From contig CAMLSH010000074.1 of NCBI GenBank assembly GCA_946482625.1, forward strand, positions 1 through 11,256: 11,256 bases of DNA. The letters are read 5' to 3'. The notes beneath the pieces were generated by a model. The model saw only the letters and a list, made by a program, of their open reading frames with translations. It was not told where the DNA came from and searched no databases. Below are positions 6,554 through 11,256 of this stretch, one piece after another; position 1 is the first letter of the stretch, and every line of letters begins with the position of its first letter. The position numbers and the translations under genes were made by a program. This DNA is from an uncultured Opitutaceae bacterium (GTDB lineage: Bacteria > Verrucomicrobiota > Verrucomicrobiae > Opitutales > Opitutaceae).

Positions 6554-7960
6554 TCAGCCGCCACCTGCGAGGGAACTCTCGCCGGCCCTTGTCATCGAGG
6601 CTGGGTCGAGCGCCCGGTCGAGCGTGGCGGCGTCGAGGAGGCCCCTTTCGAGGACGACCTCACGCAGCGTCTTGTTTTTCGCGAACGCCTCCTTCGCAAC
6701 CGCCGCCGCCGCGTCGTAACCGATATATGGATTCAACGCGGTCACGAGCATAAGCGACCGGTCCACCAGTTCGCGGCAACGAACCGCATCGGCTTCGATA
6801 CCGCTCACGCACCGATCGGCGAAAACGCGTGCACCGTTCGAGAGGCAGTGAATCGCCTCATGGAGCGAGTACGCGATCAGGGGGATCGTGACGTTAAGCT
6901 CGAAGTGTCCGTCGCGTCCGCAAACCGAGACCATCTGAGCGAGCCCCTGCACATAGATGCAGACCTGCACGAGCATCTCGCTCATCACCGGGTTCACTTT
7001 TCCCGGCATGATCGAGCTGCCCGGCTGCGTGGAGGGTAGACGGATTTCCTCCAGTCCGCTGCGCGGGCCCGACGCGAGGAGGCGAATGTCGTTGGCGATC
7101 TTGGTGAGCGAAGCGGCGATGGCGGTGAGCTGCCCGGCGACCTCGACGGCATCGTCGCGAGCAGCCTGCGCTTCGAAGTGATTGTGGGCCTCGTAGAAGA
7201 GCACGCCGGTTTTCTCGGTCAGGATGCGGCAGACTTTCCCGGCAAACTCAGGATGACAGTTGATGCCGGTCCCCACCGCAGTGCCGCCGATGGCGAGCTC
7301 GCGCAGCGCCACGATCGCTTTCTCAACGCGCACCGCAGCTTTCGCGACTTGAGCCGCATAACCGGAGAACTCCTGCCCGAGCGTCATCGGCGTCGCATCC
7401 ATCAGATGGGTACGCCCGATCTTGACGAGGTCGCCGAACTCGCCGGCCTTCACGTGGAGTGCGGCATGCAGGTGCTTCAAGGCCGGGTGCAGACGTTCGT
7501 GCAACGCGAGCGCAACGGAAACGTGGAGGGCGGTGGGGATGACGTCGTTGGAGGACTGACCGAGATTGACGTCGTCGTTCGGATGCAGCGGCGTTTTCGA
7601 GCCGATGGGATTTCCAGAAAGCTGGCTCGCTCTATTGGCGATGACCTCGTTCGCATTCATGTTGGTCGAGGTGCCGGAACCCGTTTGGAAAACATCGACG
7701 GGGAAATGCTCGACCAGTTTTCCCTGCAACAACTCGTGCGCCACCTGCTGGATCAACGCGTTCTTCTCGGCACTCAGGAGGCCGAGTTCGGTGTTGGCGG
7801 CGGCACACGCGAGTTTCACGAGACCGAGGCCGCGAATGAACGCGGGAGGCATAGGGTGGCCGCTGATGGGGAAATTCAAAACAGCCCGCTGGGTAGAAGC
7901 GCCGTACAAGGCGTCTTCGGGGACAGGCATCTCGCCCATGGAATCACGTTCGGTGCGCAT
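6554..7960 (-). CDS. fumC: Class II fumarate hydratase (fumarase C)
   Basis: Catalyses the reversible hydration of fumarate to L-malate in the TCA cycle, as a cytoplasmic iron-independent homotetramer. The 468-aa product from ATG 7958-7960 (MRTERDSMGEMPVP) matches the length and start of E. coli FumC. It has TGSGTSTNMNANEVIANRAS, HPNDDVN with QSSND, KIGRTHLMDATPMTLGQE with the catalytic His, GGTAVGTGIN, and the superfamily signature GSSIMPGKVNP with the active-site Ser loop. The C-terminal LNPYIGYDAAA segment is also fumarase-like. The close relative aspartate ammonia-lyase was considered, but DDVN, the RTHLMDA region and the N-terminus favour fumarase. The frame stays open to 8071, but the extra 37 codons have no family match. 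No Shine-Dalgarno sequence is seen. It is separated from the upstream oxidoreductase gene by a terminator, so it probably has its own promoter. Confidence 0.95.
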   Translation of the reverse strand: MRTERDSMGEMPVPEDALYGASTQRAVLNFPISGHPMPPAFIRGLGLVKLACAAANTELGLLSAEKNALIQQVAHELLQGKLVEHFPVDVFQTGSGTSTNMNANEVIANRASQLSGNPIGSKTPLHPNDDVNLGQSSNDVIPTALHVSVALALHERLHPALKHLHAALHVKAGEFGDLVKIGRTHLMDATPMTLGQEFSGYAAQVAKAAVRVEKAIVALRELAIGGTAVGTGINCHPEFAGKVCRILTEKTGVLFYEAHNHFEAQAARDDAVEVAGQLTAIAASLTKIANDIRLLASGPRSGLEEIRLPSTQPGSSIMPGKVNPVMSEMLVQVCIYVQGLAQMVSVCGRDGHFELNVTIPLIAYSLHEAIHCLSNGARVFADRCVSGIEADAVRCRELVDRSLMLVTALNPYIGYDAAAAVAKEAFAKNKTLREVVLERGLLDAATLDRALDPASMTRAGESSLAGGG

Positions 7961-8085
7961 GTTCGGACCGTAACGCGCGACGCGCGAAACGCAAAGGACG
8001 CCCGGCGTTGATCGAGGTAGAGCGGGCCATCCCGGCGCGCTGAGCGATGCGGAACGCCCAGCAACGCACACATGCAGGCGACGGC

Positions 8086-8108
8086 AAAAACGCGCCAGGG
8101 ACGGCGCG
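8086..8108 (-). terminator. Intrinsic terminator after the Gfo/Idh/MocA gene
   Basis: On the minus strand a perfect 6-bp stem CGCGCC / GGCGCG with a 6-nt loop is followed directly by TTTTT. It begins 8 bases past the stop codon of the oxidoreductase gene, the expected place and orientation. It separates that gene from fumC. Confidence 0.75.
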
Positions 8109-8116
8109 GACCACCT

Positions 8117-9592
8117 TCAGACTCCGGGCATCGGCAGCGGACCGGTGCGCAATGGCATCGGCGCGTAATCGGGGCGGCCAAGGTTTTTCACGAGATCGCC
8201 AATGGTCACGGGCGCACCGGTTTCAAAGCAACGATTGGCCGCGATACCGATGAGGATGGACGCCGCGCCTGCACGTTCGTCGGCAGCGCGGAGGTATTTA
8301 TCGGCGGGCGGGTTGGGCAGGAAGATGTCGTCGAGCATCACCTTATCGCCACCGCCGTGACCGCCGACCCCGCTCCAAGGTTCAATGTGGCGCGCGGCGG
8401 CCCGCAGCGGAATGACCCGCGTTTTGACGCCCCCATCGGCGATGCCGCCTTGAACGGTTTCCACTCCGTTCACGTAGATCTGCTCGACGATGGAGTGCTC
8501 CAGCCGGCCCTTGGTCCCGTTGAAGGCGATCTGATAACCCTCCCAGGAGTTAAAGGCGTTCAGGGAATAACCGAGCGTCACGCCATTGTCGTAGCGAACG
8601 GCCACGTTCATCGTATCCTCGATGTCGATATCCGGGCGGAACACGCAGCGGTCGCGGAAATATCCGTCGTATTTCTCCTGATCGAGATAGAGCTCCTTGA
8701 GCTTGGGTGCGGCCGCGATGTCCATGTAGAAGCCGCATTTTTTCTTTTCCGGGCAGGTGAGGCAGCGCTCGTGATCGCTTTCGAGTCCGAAGCGTTTCGC
8801 CATCGCGGGCGTGTAGAATTCGCGTTTGCCCATCGCAGTGACGGTCTCGGGCATCGCGCCGAGCCACCAGTTCACGAGATCGAAATGGTGGGTCGCTTTG
8901 TGCACCATGAGGCCACCGGAGTTTTCTTTGTGCGCGTGCCAGCGGCGGAAGTAGTCGGCGCCGTGGCGGGTGTTGAGCAGCCACTGGAAGTCGACCGAAA
9001 GCACATCGCCGATCTCGCCGCTCATGAGGATGTCCTTCACCTGCGAACGCGGTGGCGCGTAGCGGTAGTTGAAGAGCACGCGACAGGCTTTGCCGGTGCG
9101 TTTGCGCGCGTCGACGATCGCCTGGCATTTCGCCGCCGTCGTGGTCATCGGCTTTTCAGTGATCGTGTCGCAGCCAAGCTCCATCGCCCGGATGAGATAT
9201 TCGTGGTGCGTTCCGTCCACGGTGGTGACGATGACAAACTCAGGTTTTGTCTCCGTGATCATCCGGTCGAAATCAGCGGCGGCGTAGGCTTTGGGTTCGG
9301 GTGCGCCATTGGCGCGTGCGCGCGCGCGTGAAACTTCGAGGCGGCCAGGGTTGTTGTCGCAGATCGCGACCAGCTCGGCGTGCTCTCTATACGTTTTCTC
9401 GATCGCGTTTTGATACATCTGGCTGCGCGAGCCAACGCCAACGATGGCGTAACGACGGCGACGGGTCTCCGCGACAGCGCCGAATGCGTTGACGCCGAGT
9501 GCGAGGCCAAGACCGACGGCGGAGACACCTTTGACAAAGGTGCGGCGGGGCATGGCGTCGCTGTTTCCAAAGCTGGAGTCGAAGGGGTTCAT
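8117..9592 (-). CDS. Tat-exported Gfo/Idh/MocA-family oxidoreductase with a four-Cys insert
   Basis: A 491-aa NAD(P)-dependent dehydrogenase-like protein, probably acting on a sugar, inositol or derivative; the substrate cannot be read from the sequence. The N-terminus carries a twin-arginine motif (PRRTFVKG, 15-22) and an Ala/Gly-rich hydrophobic stretch to about 42, indicating Tat export with cofactor bound, as in periplasmic glucose-fructose oxidoreductase. The Rossmann strand and glycine loop are YAIVGVGSR (48-56). The family Glu-Lys-Pro is at 146-148, and the active-site segment GGLMVHKATHHFDLVNWW (226-243) has His235, His236 and Asp238. An unusual segment holds Cys277, Cys280, Cys286 and Cys316 (CxxCx5Cx29C), resembling a metal or iron-sulfur site. 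It is preceded by a LamG protein gene about 150 bp upstream and closed by a terminator. No Shine-Dalgarno sequence is seen before the ATG. Confidence 0.9.
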   Translation of the reverse strand: MNPFDSSFGNSDAMPRRTFVKGVSAVGLGLALGVNAFGAVAETRRRRYAIVGVGSRSQMYQNAIEKTYREHAELVAICDNNPGRLEVSRARARANGAPEPKAYAAADFDRMITETKPEFVIVTTVDGTHHEYLIRAMELGCDTITEKPMTTTAAKCQAIVDARKRTGKACRVLFNYRYAPPRSQVKDILMSGEIGDVLSVDFQWLLNTRHGADYFRRWHAHKENSGGLMVHKATHHFDLVNWWLGAMPETVTAMGKREFYTPAMAKRFGLESDHERCLTCPEKKKCGFYMDIAAAPKLKELYLDQEKYDGYFRDRCVFRPDIDIEDTMNVAVRYDNGVTLGYSLNAFNSWEGYQIAFNGTKGRLEHSIVEQIYVNGVETVQGGIADGGVKTRVIPLRAAARHIEPWSGVGGHGGGDKVMLDDIFLPNPPADKYLRAADERAGAASILIGIAANRCFETGAPVTIGDLVKNLGRPDYAPMPLRTGPLPMPGV

Positions 9593-9742
9593 GGGGAAAA
9601 CAGACGAGGGGTTGAGCGGCTACGCTCCGTGAAGTGGCCACCTGAACAGTCGATTGACAAGCTGCGAGAGCGCTCCGTTTCCCGTACCGTCCGCGACCGG
9701 CACTGCCGTATATTCAAGGACGCTTCGGGAAGCCGGGCTCGA

Positions 9743-10426
9743 TCACTTGTCGCCAACGCGCTGAAGCATTTCCGCAGTCAACGTCGCCGGAGTAAACCGG
9801 ACCTCGCGGATCGCGCCCTTAAACCAGGAGACCTTGTTTTGCCGCACGCCCAGCGAGGTGCGTCCGCTCGTTCCCATCGGCTCAAACTGGATGGCGCCTT
9901 CGCACTCCTTAACGGCCTCGACGAAATGGGTCATGCGCCCATCCGCATAGGAAACCGCAGCCCAATACCACCGGCCGGCAGGATGCGTCTTCGTACGGTC
10001 GATAAGCGTCAGTCGGTGCCCGGCATCTGAATACAAAAAGGTGTCGAGGCACCATTGTCCGTCCGGCAGGAGACGGAGTTCGATCAACACGCGCCGGCCT
10101 TTTTCGTCCTCCACATGCAGGAATCGCTGCTCCGGCAGGCCGTCGGGATCGGGTGAAAACAGGATTTCGATGGTGAAGCTTTTCCACCCCGCGATGGGAA
10201 CGCCCGGCACGAGCACCCCATCCGCTTTTCCGTCGAAACGGACGGCCCGTGTTGGTTTCTCGGTCGAGAGCACTGGCGCGCCCCACAGCTCAAGCGGAGT
10301 TCCACCCAACGTGGTGAGATTATCGAAGGACCAAATCGCAGGCGCCGGAACATCGCTTGCCCGCGCGAGGATCATCGCGAAGAAGCTGCCAACAATGCAC
10401 AGAGTGCGGCGGAACATGGAGTCCAT
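9743..10426 (-). CDS. Secreted LamG/concanavalin A-like domain protein
   Basis: A 227-aa protein with an N-terminal signal peptide (MFRRTLCIVGSFFAMILARA) followed by one jelly-roll domain of the LamG-like type. Supporting segments are AVRFDGKADGVLVPGVP (61-77), WKSFTIEILFSPD (81-93), GRWYWAAVSYADGRMTHFVE (151-170), and the closing FKGAIREVRFTPATLTAEML (202-221). Domains of this family often bind carbohydrate or protein surfaces; no catalytic residues can be named. The start at 10426 (or 10417) is chosen because the frame's farther starts, up to 10483, lie in the hairpin and T-tract of a terminator. The Gfo/Idh/MocA gene lies about 150 bp downstream, so a shared role in polysaccharide or sugar handling is possible but not shown. 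Confidence 0.78.
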   Translation of the reverse strand: MDSMFRRTLCIVGSFFAMILARASDVPAPAIWSFDNLTTLGGTPLELWGAPVLSTEKPTRAVRFDGKADGVLVPGVPIAGWKSFTIEILFSPDPDGLPEQRFLHVEDEKGRRVLIELRLLPDGQWCLDTFLYSDAGHRLTLIDRTKTHPAGRWYWAAVSYADGRMTHFVEAVKECEGAIQFEPMGTSGRTSLGVRQNKVSWFKGAIREVRFTPATLTAEMLQRVGDK

Positions 10427-10442
10427 GCGGGGTGCCTGCATG

Positions 10443-10478
10443 AAAAAACGCCGCCCACCTTTCGCAAGGCCGGTGGCG
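10443..10478 (-). terminator. Intrinsic terminator after the zinc-ribbon membrane protein gene
   Basis: On the minus strand CGCCACCGGCCTT pairs with AAGGTGGGCGGCG (11 of 13 positions, one of them G-U) around a 4-nt loop, and TTTTTT follows directly. It lies about 65 bp past the stop codon of the zinc-ribbon gene. It also shows that the LamG reading frame should start after it. Confidence 0.65.
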
Positions 10479-10542
10479 CTCACGTTAAGAAATAGTCGCG
10501 GCTACTTTAGCGTCAGGGGTTTCCGGAGACGCCAATCGTTGC

Positions 10543-10767
10543 TCAGAACCGGAGCTTGCCGTTGTTCTGGCCGCAGCGAGGGCACTCGCAGGACTCCGGC
10601 TGTCCGGCAGCCACATAGAGGTGATTGCAGCGCGCGCAGAGAAAGGTGGATTTCCGCCTGGCATGTTCAAAGAGCGCATGATCGCGGCGATCATAGAACA
10701 TCCAGAGCCCAAGAAAGAGCGCCGCGACAAGGAGGCAGTAAACGACGGTGGCGGTGGCGATATCCAT
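10543..10767 (-). CDS. Small membrane-anchored zinc-ribbon protein
   Basis: A 74-aa protein of unknown function. Residues 5-25 form one hydrophobic helix (VVYCLLVAALFLGLWMFY), followed by a charged linker (YDRRDHALFEHARRK) and a C-terminal zinc-ribbon-like module. The module has Cys44-x2-Cys47 and Cys62-x2-Cys65 with an extra Cys60, ending GQNNGKLRF. The basic linker after the helix suggests that the ribbon faces the cytoplasm. It sits between rplQ and the LamG gene in its own unit, with terminators on both sides. There is no Shine-Dalgarno sequence. It resembles in layout many short uncharacterised membrane/zinc-ribbon proteins, and I cannot name a family. The composition and clean Cys spacing make it a real gene, not a chance frame. 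Confidence 0.75.
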   Translation of the reverse strand: MDIATATVVYCLLVAALFLGLWMFYDRRDHALFEHARRKSTFLCARCNHLYVAAGQPESCECPRCGQNNGKLRF

Positions 10768-10895
10768 GACGGAGTGCTAGCGGAGGAAAATGCCGCGTGC
10801 CGAGAGAACCGTCGCGGACATTTTTTCACGATGAGCCTGGTTCATATTGAAGACACTCGTTGAGGGTGTGCCCGCAAGTGCGCCTGCTCGGGGTT

Positions 10896-10925
10896 GGTAT
10901 ATGCCGCGATTTCTCTCATGCCCAA
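10896..10925 (-). promoter_or_regulatory. Possible promoter for the zinc-ribbon gene
   Basis: On the minus strand TTGGGC (10920-10925) and TATACC (10896-10901) are separated by 18 bases. The -35 matches the sigma-70 consensus at four of six positions and so does the -10. It lies downstream of the rplQ terminator and about 130 bp before the zinc-ribbon start. A 22-codon ATG frame (10777-10845) falls between the two and could be a short upstream ORF or chance. Confidence 0.25.
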
Positions 10926-10999
10926 TTTTGGGACTATCGGCCGCACAGTCGGCCTTCGCGAATACTCTCTGCGAGAAAAGCTGTGAAAAATGGGGGCAC

Positions 11000-11031
11000 A
11001 AAAAACGCGCCGAAGAGACTTCGGCGCGTTT
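11000..11031 (-). terminator. Intrinsic terminator of the ribosomal protein operon (after rplQ)
   Basis: On the minus strand a perfect 13-bp stem (AAACGCGCCGAAG / CTTCGGCGCGTTT) with a 3-nt loop runs straight into a T-tract of six. It begins 31 bases past the rplQ stop codon. This is the strongest terminator in the window and should close the ribosomal protein/rpoA transcript. Confidence 0.92.
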
Positions 11032-11062
11032 CGAAACTGAGAGCTTTTGACTAGCAGCTCGC

Positions 11063-11256
11063 TCAGGCTTGGGCTTCGCCTTCGGCAGGCGTTGCTTCAG
11101 GGGAGGGAGCGGCTTCAGCAGCAGCGGCCTTCTTGCCCTTCTTGGCGGGCTTCTTGCGCTTCTTGTAGCCGGGATCGTCCGCTTTCACGAACTCGATGAG
11201 CGCCATTTCAGCGGCGTCGCTGGCGCGCTTGCCGAGCTTGTAGATGCGGGTGTAGC
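11063..11256 (-). CDS. rplQ: Large-subunit ribosomal protein L17 (bL17), C-terminal part
   Basis: The last 63 codons of a gene cut by the right edge of the window. The first complete residues, YTRIYKLGKRASDAAEMALI, continue with EFV and match the conserved L17 C-terminus (GGYTRI...R.GD.A.MA.IELV in E. coli), which packs on the large ribosomal subunit near the exit tunnel. After this the protein has an extra tail: a Lys-rich stretch (KKRKKPAKKGKK) followed by an Ala/Glu/Pro-rich end (AAAAEAAPSPEATPAEGEAQ). Such tails are variable in L17 and probably contact rRNA or are disordered. rplQ is normally the last gene of the alpha operon after rpoA, and the strong terminator just downstream fits this. 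The TGA stop is unambiguous. Confidence 0.92.
   Translation of the reverse strand, partial: YTRIYKLGKRASDAAEMALIEFVKADDPGYKKRKKPAKKGKKAAAAEAAPSPEATPAEGEAQA

Noticed and set aside
6554..7960. Aspartate ammonia-lyase instead of fumarase
   Set aside because: The shared superfamily signature fits both, but HPNDDVN, KIGRTHLMDATP and the N-terminus are fumarase-like.
7961..8071. N-terminal extension of fumarase by 37 residues
   Set aside because: MRTERDSMGEMPVP aligns with the known FumC start, and the extension does not match the family.
8072..9331. 419-codon plus-strand frame opposite the oxidoreductase gene
   Set aside because: Antisense shadow; the minus strand shows the Rossmann, Glu-Lys-Pro and active-site motifs throughout this range.
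9722..9733. Small hairpin GCTTCGGGAAGC after the LamG gene as a terminator
   Set aside because: Only five base pairs with a two-base loop and no T-tract.
10427..10483. Upstream starts for the LamG protein
   Set aside because: The farthest start lies beyond, and the frame runs through, a hairpin-T6 terminator; the signal peptide starts at 10426 or 10417.
10777..11001. 74-codon minus-strand frame between rplQ and the zinc-ribbon gene
   Set aside because: No motif, and it begins next to the rplQ terminator; only its last 22 codons could be a short upstream ORF, without further support.
1..11256. CRISPR arrays, insertion sequences, integrase or phage genes
   Set aside because: No regularly spaced direct repeats, transposase motifs or attachment-site duplications were seen; the two tRNA genes are intact with no neighbouring integrase.

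Overview
The window reads as a chromosomal segment of a high-G+C Gram-negative bacterium. The best guess is a verrucomicrobial lineage such as Opitutaceae. Reasons: the G+C-rich coding sequence, a Tat-exported Gfo/Idh/MocA oxidoreductase, an ExbB/ExbD/TonB-like operon with a large periplasmic TPR protein, and the near absence of Shine-Dalgarno motifs before start codons. This placement is inference; there is no rRNA gene here. Every supported gene is on the minus strand, so transcription runs from high to low coordinates.

Layout in the direction of transcription. (1) The 3' end of rplQ (ribosomal protein L17) enters at the right edge and ends in a strong intrinsic terminator. (2) A 74-aa membrane protein with a zinc-ribbon tail follows, then a terminator overlapping the upstream edge of the next gene. 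(3) A secreted LamG/concanavalin-like protein and a Tat-exported Gfo/Idh/MocA oxidoreductase form a short cluster closed by a hairpin-T5 terminator. (4) fumC encodes class II fumarase. (5) After about 300 bp with no recognisable gene comes a tight envelope operon: an 897-aa exported TPR protein, ExbB, ExbD and a 254-aa single-pass protein with a degenerate TonB-like C-terminus. ExbB/ExbD and ExbD/TonB-like each overlap by a few bases. (6) tRNA-Thr(GGT), tuf (EF-Tu) and tRNA-Trp(CCA) form a translation cluster; tRNA-Trp commonly precedes secE-nusG, which would lie beyond the left edge.

Two things stand out. EF-Tu has intact P-loop, DCPGH and NKxD motifs, but its switch I lacks the hallmark RGITI block (K-I-V-T-I instead) and is two residues longer, in a clean reading frame. 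The Exb operon encodes an ExbD with Asn26 where the family has its transmembrane Asp, and an ExbB with Gln158 where E. coli ExbB has Glu176. It could be an energy-transducing complex that uses other protonatable residues, or one that is not proton-driven in the usual way. Both may be traits of the lineage; alignment would decide.
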